A DNA stretch of 64,000 nucleotides, from assembly GCF_041320705.1 (NCBI RefSeq), contig NZ_JBGGTQ010000001.1, positions 558,001 through 622,000 on the forward strand. The letters run 5' to 3'. Both the position numbers and the translations under genes were made by a program. Below are positions 53,130 to 61,313 of the stretch, one piece after another. Source of the stretch: Kineococcus mangrovi. GTDB lineage: Bacteria; Actinomycetota; Actinomycetes; Actinomycetales; Kineococcaceae. The stretch's first letter is position 1, and each line of letters begins with the position of its first letter. A model generated the notes under the pieces. That model was given only the letters and a program-made list of their open reading frames with translations. It was not told where the DNA came from and searched no databases.

Positions 53130-53882
53130 TCACCCCACCAGGTCGGTGAACACGACCGGGTCCGTCGTGGGCTGCCGGGAACCACCGTCCGGTTCCACCG
53201 AGATCCCGACCCCCGTCGCCGCGGCGGCCGGCACCACGACCGCCGAACCCCCCGAGGACGTCACGTGCAGCATCCCGGCCGACGTCAGGTCCTCCCCCTC
53301 GGCGAGCCACAACTGGTACCCCCGCCCCGGGCCCGCGTCGGGCAACCCGGACGTCAGCACGCCGACCTCACCCCCGGCCTGCACGAGGGTGGCCGTCCCG
53401 CCCCCGCTCGCCCCCACGGTCGAGACGCGCACCCCGGGACGGGTGAGCAGGTCGGTGATCCGGTCCCTGGCCTCCTGCTGGGCGCTGACGTCGGACCCGC
53501 CGGAGCGGTTCACGACCCCCACCCCGAGACCGACCGCGCCCAGGAGGATGCCCGCGGCCGCCACGAGGGCGCTCCAGCGCGAGGGTCCGCGCCGGCGGGC
53601 CCGGTGCGCGGGCAGGTCCACGACGTTCGCCGGCGCCGGTTCCTGGGGGGTGTCCGCGACGGCGGCGAGCACCGCCGCGCGCAGGTGCGGGGGCGCGGGC
53701 GTGCCGACGGACAGGCGGGAGGCGGTCTCGCGCAACGAGTCCGCGTCGGCACGCTCGTCCCGGTGGGACCGCAGGCGCTCCTCGTAGGCGGCGCGTTCGT
53801 CGTCGTCGAGGGCGTCCAGCGCCCAGGCCGCCGCGAGCAGCGGGTCGTCACGGGTCTCGTGGCGGGTCTCGTGGCGCTTCAC
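53130..53882 (-). CDS. rskA: Anti-sigma-K factor RskA
   Basis: A 250-aa membrane anti-sigma factor. The N-terminal sigma-binding domain (LLAAAWALDALDDDERAAYEERLRSH) carries no zinc motif, as in RskA; one transmembrane helix (WSALVAAAGILLGAVGLGVGVV, about 105-128) leads to the extracytoplasmic RskA domain (YQLWLAEGEDLTSAGMLHV). GTG 53882 overlaps the sigK stop. The N-terminus has the duplicated tetrapeptide HETR, encoded by a 12-bp DNA repeat. Confidence 0.9.
   Translation of the reverse strand: MKRHETRHETRDDPLLAAAWALDALDDDERAAYEERLRSHRDERADADSLRETASRLSVGTPAPPHLRAAVLAAVADTPQEPAPANVVDLPAHRARRRGPSRWSALVAAAGILLGAVGLGVGVVNRSGGSDVSAQQEARDRITDLLTRPGVRVSTVGASGGGTATLVQAGGEVGVLTSGLPDAGPGRGYQLWLAEGEDLTSAGMLHVTSSGGSAVVVPAAAATGVGISVEPDGGSRQPTTDPVVFTDLVG
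53851..53874. repeat. 12-bp tandem duplication at the start of rskA
   Basis: CGGGTCTCGTGG occurs twice in a row (53851-53862 and 53863-53874), giving HETRHETR at residues 4-11 of RskA, directly inside the overlapping sigK/rskA junction. Confidence 0.85.
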
Positions 53883-54436
53883 CGGTCCCCCACCCCCAGC
53901 GCGTCGCGCAACCGGGTCAGCCCGTCCCGCAGGCGCGTCTTGACCGTGCCCAGGGGCAGCTGGAGGTCCTCGGCGATCTGGCGGTGGGTGCGACCGCCGT
54001 AGTAGGCGAGGTCGATGGCCTGCTTCTGCACGGGGGTGAGCGACGTCAGCGCCCGGCGCACCTCGTCGGCGTCCAGCACGTCCTGCACCTCCTCGCTCAC
54101 GCTGTCGTAGGGGGGCACCTCGCGCAGCCCCACCCGTTCGTCCCGCAGGGTGCTGGCCTGGGCCGCCCGCACCCGGTCCACGGCCCTGCGGTGAGCCATG
54201 GTGACGACCCACCCGCGGGCGGTGCCGCGGGCCGGGTCGAAGCGGGCGGCCGTGCGCCACGCCTCGAGGAAGACCTCCTGGACGACCTCCTCGGACTGCG
54301 CCGGGTCGCGCAGGACCCGCAGGACGGTGCCGTGCACCGCCCCGGCGGTGGCGTCGTAGAACGCCGCGAACGCGTGCTGGTCGCCGCGCGCGGCGGCCAC
54401 CAGGTCGTCCTCGGTCGTGGTGGTCACCGTGGTCAC
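53879..54436 (-). CDS. sigK: ECF RNA polymerase sigma factor SigK
   Basis: A 185-aa ECF sigma factor. Region 2 is AFAAFYDATAGAVHGTVLRVLRDPAQSEEVVQEVFLEAWRTAARFDPARG (about 25-75) and region 4 is LTSLTPVQKQAIDLAYYGGRTHRQIAEDLQLPLGTVKTRLRDGLTRLRD (about 130-178). The pairing with a downstream RskA, joined by a GTGA overlap, identifies the SigK type. Probable targets in the window are its own promoter and the molybdo-oxidoreductases. Confidence 0.9.
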   Translation of the reverse strand: MTTVTTTTEDDLVAAARGDQHAFAAFYDATAGAVHGTVLRVLRDPAQSEEVVQEVFLEAWRTAARFDPARGTARGWVVTMAHRRAVDRVRAAQASTLRDERVGLREVPPYDSVSEEVQDVLDADEVRRALTSLTPVQKQAIDLAYYGGRTHRQIAEDLQLPLGTVKTRLRDGLTRLRDALGVGDR

Positions 54437-54471
54437 GATGGCACACCCCCCGGTTCGAGCTGTCAGCAGGA

Positions 54472-54498
54472 CTTCGGAGCGGGTGCGGTCCCGGATGG
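54472..54498 (-). promoter_or_regulatory. Putative SigK autoregulatory promoter
   Basis: On the minus strand CCATCC (54493-54498) and CCGAAG (54472-54477) are 15 nt apart, with the latter 35 nt before the sigK ATG. The same pair precedes molybdo-oxidoreductase 1. ECF sigma factors are often autoregulated, and the hexamers resemble those I recall for mycobacterial SigK; that reading is inference. Confidence 0.5.
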
Positions 54499-54533
54499 TG
54501 TGACGGGCCTCACCCCCAGCTGACGGCCCCCGT

Positions 54534-56087
54534 TCACCGCACCGTGACGCTGACGGAGGGGTACCCGCTGGCCCCGTCCGGGATCGGGGCCGCCACGACG
54601 TCGGTCTGAGGTGTCCCCGTCCCGTCGGTCGCGCGCGCCTGGAGGGTGTGGGTCCCGGTCTCCTGCGCGTCCCAGTCGAACACCCACTGGCACCAGGTGT
54701 CCGCCGACGCCGCGGGCAGCACGCGGGCCTGCTGCCACGGCCCCTCGTCGACGCGCACCTCCACGCGGGAGATCCCGCGGTGCTGCGCCCAGGCCACTCC
54801 CGCCACGGGGACGCGCCCGCGCCGGACGGTGGCCGAACCGCGCGGCACGTCGATGCGCGAGGCCGTCTTCACGGGTCCGCGCTCGGCCCACCCGCGGTCG
54901 GTCCAGTACGCGGTCCTCGCGGCGAACGTCGTCAGCTCCAGGTCGGTGACCCACTTGCAGGCCGAGACGTAGCCGTACAGGCCCGGGACGACGAGGCGGA
55001 CCGGGAAGCCGTGCTCGCGCGGCAGGGGTTCGCCGTTCATGCCGACGGCCAGCAGGGCGTCCCGGCCGTCGGTGAGCTCGGCCAGCGGCGCGGACAGCGT
55101 GAACCCGTCGGTGCTCGTGGCGAACACCATGTCGGCCCCGTCCTGGACGCCGACCTCGGCCAGCAGGTCCGCGAGGGGGTAGCCGAGCCAGCGCGCGTTG
55201 CCGACGTAGTCGCCGCCGACCTCGTTGCTGACGCACGTGAGGGTCACCCACCGCTCCCGCAACGGCTTGGCCAGCAACGTCGCGAAGTCCAGCACGAGCT
55301 CGCGCTCGACCATCCCGTGCACGCGCAGCGACCAGTCCTCGGCGCGCAGGTCGGGGACCACGAGGGCGGTGTCGATCCGGTAGAAGTCGGCGGTGCGGGT
55401 GGCGTACCGCGCCAGCCCGTCGGCGACCTGCGCGGCCGGGTCGATCCCGGTGGGCAGGGCGCGGGCGGGGTCGGCCGGCGCCGGGAGCACGACGCGGTCG
55501 CGGGAGATCTGCGCGCTGCGGGCGCCGACGAGCAGCTGACCGCCGCCGCCGGTGAGGGCGGCGGCCGCGCCGGTCCCGCCCAGCAGGAGGGCCCGCCGGG
55601 CGGGGTCGGCGGTGCCGGGGACGCGGCGCACCAGCAGGACCAGCGCGTACGCGCCGGCGAGGGTGCCCAGCAGCGAGGGCAGCGGGGTCAGGGCGGTGGC
55701 GTCGGGGCGGGTCGCGGCCGCGACGACCCCGACGGCGCCCAGGGCGGCCACGACCGCCACGCCGGCGCGCACCCGGCGCCGCGCGAGCAGGCCCGCCCCG
55801 GCCGCGAGCAGGGCCAGCAGCACCGCGGTGGTGACGAGCAGCACCGCCTTGTCGGAGGTGCCGAAGGAACGCACGGCCCACTCCTTGACCGGCGCGGGCA
55901 CGAGGTCGACGACGGCGTCGCCGACGACGACGAGGGGCGCGGCCGACGGGGAGACGATCCCCGCGGCCAGCTGCCCCACGCCGAGCGTGAGAGCTGCGGC
56001 GAGCACCCCGGACCAGGCGGCCAGCAGCCGCCCGGCCCGGCGGTTCCCCTCCGGCCCGTCCGCGCGCGGTGTCCCGTCCACCCCCAC
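54534..56087 (-). CDS. Membrane-anchored molybdopterin-dependent (sulfite-oxidase-fold) oxidoreductase, copy 2
   Basis: A 517-aa paralogue of the protein at 39253, with the same plan: N-terminal transmembrane segments (to about residue 165), a linker, a SUOX fold with the Mo-ligand Cys in [42 protein letters not shown] and a C-terminal domain with GVAWAQHRGISRVEVRVDEGPW. It follows rdgB by one base and precedes sigK on the same strand. The electron acceptor and substrate are unknown; methionine-sulfoxide or sulfite chemistry are options from the fold. Confidence 0.9.
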   Translation of the reverse strand: MGVDGTPRADGPEGNRRAGRLLAAWSGVLAAALTLGVGQLAAGIVSPSAAPLVVVGDAVVDLVPAPVKEWAVRSFGTSDKAVLLVTTAVLLALLAAGAGLLARRRVRAGVAVVAALGAVGVVAAATRPDATALTPLPSLLGTLAGAYALVLLVRRVPGTADPARRALLLGGTGAAAALTGGGGQLLVGARSAQISRDRVVLPAPADPARALPTGIDPAAQVADGLARYATRTADFYRIDTALVVPDLRAEDWSLRVHGMVERELVLDFATLLAKPLRERWVTLTCVSNEVGGDYVGNARWLGYPLADLLAEVGVQDGADMVFATSTDGFTLSAPLAELTDGRDALLAVGMNGEPLPREHGFPVRLVVPGLYGYVSACKWVTDLELTTFAARTAYWTDRGWAERGPVKTASRIDVPRGSATVRRGRVPVAGVAWAQHRGISRVEVRVDEGPWQQARVLPAASADTWCQWVFDWDAQETGTHTLQARATDGTGTPQTDVVAAPIPDGASGYPSVSVTVR

Positions 56088-56088
56088 G

Positions 56089-56742
56089 TCAGACTTCTTC
56101 GGAGCCGGGCCCGCCCTGGATGGGTCGACCGGCCAGCGCCTCGACCACGACCGGGGCGAGGGCGCGGAACGCGGCGCCGCGGTGGCTGATCGCGTTCTTC
56201 TCCCGCGCGGTGTGCTCGGCGAGCGTGCGGTCGGCCCCCGCCGGGACGAAGCAGGGGTCGTACCCGAACCCGCCGGCCCCGCTCGCGCTCGTCGCGACGG
56301 TGCCGCGCAGCTCGCCGTGACGGACCGCGCTCGTCCCGTCGGGCAGGGCGAGGGCGGCCGCGCACACGAAGGCGCCACCGCGGTGGTCCGCGGGGACGTC
56401 GGCGATCTGGGCCAGCAGCAGCTCCAGGTTGGCCGCGTCGTCGCCGTGCCGACCGGCCCAGCGGGCCGAGAAGATCCCCGGCGCTCCACCGAGGACGTCG
56501 ACGGCGATGCCGGAGTCGTCGGCGACGGCGGGCAGACCGGTGGCGGCCGCGACGGCGCGCGCCTTGAGCAGCGCGTTGCCCGCGAACGTCACCTCGGTCT
56601 CGGCGACCTCGGGCACCGCCTCGAAGGCGTCGACGGTCAGCACCTCGACGTCGGGCAGCAGGGGCGCGAGGACGGCCCGCAGCTCCCCGACCTTGTGCGC
56701 GTTGCGGGTGGCGAGGACGACCCGCGTCGCCGGTCCCGTCAT
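56089..56742 (-). CDS. rdgB: dITP/XTP pyrophosphatase (RdgB/HAM1)
   Basis: A 217-aa non-canonical purine NTP pyrophosphatase: [18 protein letters not shown] at the start, [12 protein letters not shown] near residue 55, [24 protein letters not shown] near 72, [11 protein letters not shown] near 155 and [15 protein letters not shown] near 185. It removes dITP, dXTP and ITP from the nucleotide pool. The ATG overlaps the rph stop region, as in other actinobacteria. Confidence 0.95.
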   Translation of the reverse strand: MTGPATRVVLATRNAHKVGELRAVLAPLLPDVEVLTVDAFEAVPEVAETEVTFAGNALLKARAVAAATGLPAVADDSGIAVDVLGGAPGIFSARWAGRHGDDAANLELLLAQIADVPADHRGGAFVCAAALALPDGTSAVRHGELRGTVATSASGAGGFGYDPCFVPAGADRTLAEHTAREKNAISHRGAAFRALAPVVVEALAGRPIQGGPGSEEV

Positions 56743-57479
56743 CGGGCGAGCGCCTCCGCCTGCAGCGCGGCGAGCCTGCTCGTGCCGGCCAGGGCGAGGT
56801 CGAGCAGCGCGTCGAGCTCGGCGCGGTCGAACGGCGCCCCCTCGGCCGTGCCCTGCACCTCGACGAACCTCCCGTCGCCGGTGACGACGACGTTCATGTC
56901 GGTCTCGGCGCGCACGTCCTCGACGTAGGGCAGGTCCAGGACGGGCACCCCGTCGACGACGCCGACGCTGATGGCCGAGACGGACCCGGTGAGCGGCTGC
57001 TTCGAGGCCTTGACGAGGCCCTGGCCGCGGGCCCAGGTGATCGCGTCCGCGAGCGCCACGTAGGCCCCGGTGATCGCGGCGGTGCGGGTGCCGCCGTCGG
57101 CCTGCAGGACGTCGCAGTCCAGGACGACGGTGTTCTCGCCCAGCTGGGCGGTGTCGACCACGGCGCGCAGGGAGCGGCCGACGAGGCGGGAGATCTCGTG
57201 GGTGCGGCCGCCGATCCTGCCCTTGACGGACTCGCGGTCGCTGCGGGTGTTCGTCGAGCGCGGCAGCATCGCGTACTCCGCGGTGACCCAGCCCTGCCCC
57301 GACCCCTTGCGCCAGCGCGGGACGCCCTCGGTGAAGGAGGCCGCGCACAGCACCCGGGTGCGGCCGAACTCCACGAGGACGCTGCCCTCGGCGTGGTCGA
57401 GCCAGTTGCGGGTGATGGTCACGGGGCGCAGCTCGTCGGCGGCGCGACCGTCGGCGCGGGTGGGGGTCTGATCGCTCAC
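56739..57479 (-). CDS. rph: Ribonuclease PH
   Basis: A 246-aa phosphorolytic 3'-5' exoribonuclease that trims tRNA 3' ends: [92 protein letters not shown] and [23 protein letters not shown] are all conserved. GTG 57479 is 6 nt after CACACT, so the gene may be leaderless. In the expected order it would directly follow murI; the insertion now lies between them. Confidence 0.95.
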   Translation of the reverse strand: MSDQTPTRADGRAADELRPVTITRNWLDHAEGSVLVEFGRTRVLCAASFTEGVPRWRKGSGQGWVTAEYAMLPRSTNTRSDRESVKGRIGGRTHEISRLVGRSLRAVVDTAQLGENTVVLDCDVLQADGGTRTAAITGAYVALADAITWARGQGLVKASKQPLTGSVSAISVGVVDGVPVLDLPYVEDVRAETDMNVVVTGDGRFVEVQGTAEGAPFDRAELDALLDLALAGTSRLAALQAEALAR

Positions 57480-57592
57480 CCCTCCAGTGTGACCGATCAC
57501 GTCCCGTCGCGCTCGTAATACACTGCGTCGCAATGCATGGTCGTTCGGTGAACGTGCCTCCACCGGGGCCCGCCGGGGTCCATGCTGACCCC

Positions 57593-57982
57593 ATGTCTCG
57601 ACGTTCGACGGCGGCCCTGGTGCCCGGTGACCGCGTCGTCACCGGCCTGGCCGACCACGAGGGTGTGGTGCTGCGCCCGCTGCGGTGGAGCCCGCGGCCC
57701 CTGACCGGCACGACGGTGCGCGAGGTCGCCGCGGTCCGCCGCACCGGCCCGTGGCGCCGCCGCGTCGTCCTGGAGTTCACCGACGGCGCCCGCAGCCAGG
57801 CCGTGGCGGCCGCGGCGCGCTGGACGCTCGCCCCGGCTCCGGCCGGGCGGACCCCGGGGCTCAGAGCGCGCCGAGGTAGAGCGGACCGGTCTCGTCGACG
57901 TCGACCAGCTGCGGTCCCAGCTGGGGCCCCAGGAAGCGCTGCGCCAGGAGGCGGAACGCGCGGGCGTCGCCGGTCGAGGTGA
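57593..57982 (+). CDS. Hypothetical protein, convergent into the murI-end repeat
   Basis: A 129-aa reading. The first 90 residues look like a small beta-rich domain ([54 protein letters not shown]); the last 40 (Arg-rich) are read antisense through the copied murI 3' end and are probably not selected. I do not recognise a family. Before the insertion, the same frame would have run antisense into murI itself, because the repeat copy keeps that sequence. ATG 57593 is the most likely start. Confidence 0.5.
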   Translation: MSRRSTAALVPGDRVVTGLADHEGVVLRPLRWSPRPLTGTTVREVAAVRRTGPWRRRVVLEFTDGARSQAVAAAARWTLAPAPAGRTPGLRARRGRADRSRRRRPAAVPAGAPGSAAPGGGTRGRRRSR

Positions 57983-58015
57983 ACCGGTGCCGCGGCTGCG
58001 GCAGGTCGTCCGGGC
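57859..58015. repeat. 157-bp direct repeat, left copy (detached murI 3' end)
   Basis: Identical base for base to 60472-60628. It holds the last 51 codons of murI with the stop (minus strand, 57861-57863) but no upstream part, so it is a dead fragment. It borders the low-GC insertion on the left. The absence of any mismatch points to a recent event. Confidence 0.97.
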
Positions 58016-58121
58016 CGAACCCGCTCCCACGCCATGGCCAGCCGAACGACAGCATGCAGTCACAGCAGCATGTAGACCGAGAAGCCATTCTTTGTACCTA
58101 CTGCTCCGCCAAGGACTCCGC

Positions 58122-58127
58122 TACGCT
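58122..58127 (+). promoter_or_regulatory. -10-like box of the insertion gene
   Basis: TACGCT at 58122-58127 lies 6 nt before ATG 58134, and no ribosome-binding site precedes that ATG. The gene is therefore probably leaderless and transcribed by the host's vegetative polymerase. I see no convincing -35. Confidence 0.5.
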
Positions 58128-58133
58128 AAGTGA

Positions 58134-60458
58134 ATGCCAGGTACCGAGGTTGCCGGAGACACGGGTCGAGACTTCGAACAGCGAGCCCTAGCCCTGGCTA
58201 GGGCCATCTATGACCCATCAGGCAATCAGGGTTCAGTTATGTTTCGCGGGCGAGAGCATGACGCCGTCTTCATCAGCGATCGAAACGTGGTCGCTTTGGA
58301 GTTCACCACACTGGGCAAGAAGGACAAGGCAAAATATGACGGAGAAAAACTTCGAGATATTCTCAAAGATTTCTCCATCTCCCCAGAACACAGATACAAA
58401 TCACTGCAAGGCTTCTTCGTAACTGAACAAGAACCGAATGTTGATCAGAGGGCGGTCATCGAACAGATCGCAAAAGCGAGCAATCTACAGATCCAAGCCA
58501 TCAGTCTAACAACTCTACGCAAGCTACTCATCGACACAGAAGCTTATATTGCCCTACGAAGGCAAGCACCCTTCGGCAGCACCGACTATCGTCTCGGCGA
58601 TCCAATCAAGCCCTCCGCGCAATCAATGCCCTACGTCGAACCGAAACTACAAGAAGGGGACTCGACCCTTAGCCTGTCGGATGTACTAGCTCGGGCCGCA
58701 CAGGGGGGGCGTCTTGTACTAACGGCAGATTACGGAGCAGGCAAAAGCGAGGCCCTTCGTCAAGGTTTCGAGCGATATCGAAAAGAGCACTTTCGCCATC
58801 CAGCCAATCGTCCATTTCCGCTACATATTAACCTTAGAGACTGCTACGGATTGCGCAGCTCTCGAGAAGTGATCAGACGTCACGCCGAGGAAATTGACTT
58901 CCCCGCCGAGGGCGGACTGCTAGCAGCATGGCGAGCTGGGGCATGCACTCTACTGCTCGACGGCTTTGACGAGCTTGTGCCAACTCGATGGGTCGGCGGC
59001 GCTCGAGATCTACGTCAGGTGCGGCGCCAGGCGCTAGAACCTGTTCGCAGGCTCATCGAGGAGACCCCCACCGGGAGTGGAATCATCGTCGCCGGTCGCG
59101 CGCAGTACTTCACTTCGGACCCGGAAATTCTAGAGACTCTTGGTTTGCAAGCAGAATCAGCTTCTTTGGTGCGTCTACTGGACCTAACAGCTGACCAGGT
59201 TCCAGAACTACTCGGGGATGACACTGCTCGCCTGCCTCATTGGCTTCCGACTAGACCACTTCTGCTTCGATTTTTAGCAGCCGCTAATCTGCTGCCTCTT
59301 CTGTCGGAGCTGCCACAAGACGCCGGCGAAGCATGGCGTCAGATATTAGGCATGATCGCGAGACGTGAAGCAGACCGGGTCAGCGCCATCACTCCATCGA
59401 CATTCCAGGCTCTCCTGGCAAGGGTGGCCACGGCATCAAAGAGTTCAGCGGATAGTGACGGCGCACTCTCAATGAAAGACCTCAGGACCGCTTTTCGAGC
59501 CGTATGCGGTTATGAGGCAGATGAGGAAGGACTGCAGGTTCTACAACGCCTTCCTGGACTTGCAAGCGCGTCCACAACAGACATGAACGATGAGTCTCGT
59601 CGATTCGTCGATATAAGTCTGGCCGATGCGGCTTATGGGTATGACCTGAGCGAACATGCGCAGGCGCCTTACGCCGATCACCCCCTAGCCCAGCAGGCCG
59701 GCTGGGCGACGGCATCTCGCGATCTTTCAATCGCGGTTGCTGGCGCGTCCCTCGTTGGCAAATCTTTCGGCGCGGGCACTGTGACCTCAGCCTATGCCAG
59801 GCGCATAGACTTGAATGTCAGCGACAGCATCCTGTTCGACTTGGCCAGACTAAGTGACTCCCTTGAGAGTGACGGAAAAAACGCAAAGCTACCTGCTCCA
59901 TTCTTTGCGGAATTACTTATTCCTAATCTTTCCCTCTCCGGAGAGGCGGCCTCACTAGTCTCTCGCGGAACTTTTCGGGACTGCCTTATCGACGAAGTCG
60001 ACGTGCAGGATATCGACCCCGAAATGGGTGGTCTCCCAACATTCATCAGTTGCGTGATCGGTCATATTTCAGGCTGGTCCGATGTTCCGCCTGCACTGCA
60101 GAACAACTTCTCTGATTGCACACTAGAGGCCTTCACATCTGCCGCTCAAACGACTGCCGGACTGTTCGGCCTTGACCTACCGCAGACAGAGCGGATTGCA
60201 TTAGTGATTCTTCAGAAAGTTTATGCCCAGGCTGGCGCCGGCAGGCGCGAGTCCGCCCTTTCGCGTGGTCTTCCACTGAAGGACAGAGAAAGCGTAGCAG
60301 AGGTGACGGCGCGTCTCGTGAATTCCGGACTTTTAATCAAGTCGCCAGGAAAGAACGAACCACGACTTCTTCCATCAAGGGCTGCGAGAGGGGCAGTTCT
60401 GCACGTTCTGGCTCGTCCCAGCGCGTTTCAACTCGGACGCCTGGAAGCCGAAATCTAA
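58134..60458 (+). CDS. PD-(D/E)XK-like nuclease / NACHT-STAND NTPase fusion, candidate anti-phage protein
   Basis: A 774-aa protein. Residues 1-145 look like a restriction-endonuclease fold: Glu15 (GRDFEQRA), Asp43 (REHDAVFIS) and Glu56-x-Thr58 (ALEFTTLGKKDKA), a PD-(D/E)XK pattern with Thr in the usual Lys place and Lys62/63 close by. A NACHT/STAND NTPase follows: Walker A GAGKS (Lys204), Walker B CTLLLDGFDE (Asp276, Asp279-Glu280) and a sensor-like GIIVAGRAQYF. The C-terminal 350 residues match no family I know; they include repeated F-x-x-C-x-I units (about 615-670) and a possible winged helix (about 680-760). TTA codons and low GC mark foreign origin. Confidence 0.82.
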   Translation: MPGTEVAGDTGRDFEQRALALARAIYDPSGNQGSVMFRGREHDAVFISDRNVVALEFTTLGKKDKAKYDGEKLRDILKDFSISPEHRYKSLQGFFVTEQEPNVDQRAVIEQIAKASNLQIQAISLTTLRKLLIDTEAYIALRRQAPFGSTDYRLGDPIKPSAQSMPYVEPKLQEGDSTLSLSDVLARAAQGGRLVLTADYGAGKSEALRQGFERYRKEHFRHPANRPFPLHINLRDCYGLRSSREVIRRHAEEIDFPAEGGLLAAWRAGACTLLLDGFDELVPTRWVGGARDLRQVRRQALEPVRRLIEETPTGSGIIVAGRAQYFTSDPEILETLGLQAESASLVRLLDLTADQVPELLGDDTARLPHWLPTRPLLLRFLAAANLLPLLSELPQDAGEAWRQILGMIARREADRVSAITPSTFQALLARVATASKSSADSDGALSMKDLRTAFRAVCGYEADEEGLQVLQRLPGLASASTTDMNDESRRFVDISLADAAYGYDLSEHAQAPYADHPLAQQAGWATASRDLSIAVAGASLVGKSFGAGTVTSAYARRIDLNVSDSILFDLARLSDSLESDGKNAKLPAPFFAELLIPNLSLSGEAASLVSRGTFRDCLIDEVDVQDIDPEMGGLPTFISCVIGHISGWSDVPPALQNNFSDCTLEAFTSAAQTTAGLFGLDLPQTERIALVILQKVYAQAGAGRRESALSRGLPLKDRESVAEVTARLVNSGLLIKSPGKNEPRLLPSRAARGAVLHVLARPSAFQLGRLEAEI

Positions 60459-60471
60459 GAAGGAGGCCGAT

Positions 60472-60628
60472 GCTCAGAGCGCGCCGAGGTAGAGCGGACC
60501 GGTCTCGTCGACGTCGACCAGCTGCGGTCCCAGCTGGGGCCCCAGGAAGCGCTGCGCCAGGAGGCGGAACGCGCGGGCGTCGCCGGTCGAGGTGAACCGG
60601 TGCCGCGGCTGCGGCAGGTCGTCCGGGC
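60472..60628. repeat. 157-bp direct repeat, right copy (3' end of intact murI)
   Basis: The last 51 codons and stop of the complete murI gene, identical to 57859-58015. The pair defines the insertion. Recombination between the copies would delete 2613 bp and restore murI next to the 57593 gene and rph. Confidence 0.97.
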
Positions 60629-61313
60629 GCAGCAGCTCGCGCGCCGCGAGCTCGCGGTAGACGTCGAACGCCGTCTCCTCCGCGCTCGAGACGAGGGTCA
60701 CGTCGTCCCCGACGACGCTGCGCAGCACCGCCATCAGCAACGGGTAGTGCGTGCAGCCCAGGACGAGGGTGTCGACGTCGGCCGCGACCGCCGGGGCCAG
60801 GTACTCGCGCGCGGCCGTCAGCAGTTCCGGCCCGCTCGTCACCCCGCGCTCGACGAACTCCACGAACGCCGGGCACGCCGCCGTCGTCAGCGCCAGGTGC
60901 GGCGCGGCCGCGAAGGCGTCCTCGTAGGCCCGCGAGGAGATTGTCGCCCGGGTGCCGATGACACCGACACGGCCGTTGCGGGTGGCGCGCACGGCGCGGC
61001 GCACGGCCGGCTGGATGACCTCCACGACGGGCACGTCGTAGCGCTCGCGGGCGTCGCGCAGCATGGCCGCCGAGGCGGAATTGCAGGCGATGACGAGCAT
61101 CTTCACGCCCGACTCCACGAGCCGGTCGAGCACGTCGAGCGCGAGGCGGCGGACCTCGGCGATCGGCCGGGGGCCGTAGGGGGCGTGCGCGGTGTCCCCC
61201 ACGTAGTGCACCGGCTCGTGCGGCAGCTGGTCCAGCACCGCGCGGGCGACGGTGAGCCCGCCGACCCCCGAGTCGAACACGCCGATCGGGAGCCCCGCGT
61301 CGGCGCTCGTCAC
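60474..61313 (-). CDS. murI: Glutamate racemase
   Basis: A 279-aa racemase that supplies D-glutamate for peptidoglycan. The catalytic cysteines are in [12 protein letters not shown] near residue 72 and [10 protein letters not shown] near 185; [21 protein letters not shown] and [11 protein letters not shown] are also conserved. GTG 61313 overlaps the DUF2017 stop. The gene is complete: the insertion lies just beyond its stop, and its 3' end is duplicated on the far side of the insertion. Confidence 0.95.
   Translation of the reverse strand: MTSADAGLPIGVFDSGVGGLTVARAVLDQLPHEPVHYVGDTAHAPYGPRPIAEVRRLALDVLDRLVESGVKMLVIACNSASAAMLRDARERYDVPVVEVIQPAVRRAVRATRNGRVGVIGTRATISSRAYEDAFAAAPHLALTTAACPAFVEFVERGVTSGPELLTAAREYLAPAVAADVDTLVLGCTHYPLLMAVLRSVVGDDVTLVSSAEETAFDVYRELAARELLRPDDLPQPRHRFTSTGDARAFRLLAQRFLGPQLGPQLVDVDETGPLYLGAL

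Larger units (their letters stand above)
58016..60471. mobile_element. 2.46-kb low-GC insertion carrying a defence-like gene
   Basis: Everything between the two 157-bp repeats. From about 58060 the base composition falls to near 50% GC against more than 70% around it. The first 45 bases are GC-rich and match neither murI nor rph. The cargo is one gene (58134-60458). No integrase, transposase, terminal inverted repeat or plasmid gene is present. The structure fits a single crossover with a molecule that carried the murI 3' end, or site-specific insertion by a recombinase supplied in trans. Confidence 0.85.

Noticed and set aside
57861-58088. Minus-strand reading of 75 codons beginning in the insertion and ending in the murI-like fragment
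   Set aside because: Only the last 51 codons resemble MurI; the start lies in unrelated DNA and there is no ribosome-binding site. It is a by-product of the repeat, listed as part of the repeat.
58016-60471. Insertion sequence, transposon or prophage origin of the low-GC segment
   Set aside because: No transposase, integrase, terminal inverted repeats or phage genes are visible, and a 157-bp flanking duplication is far longer than a transposition target-site duplication.
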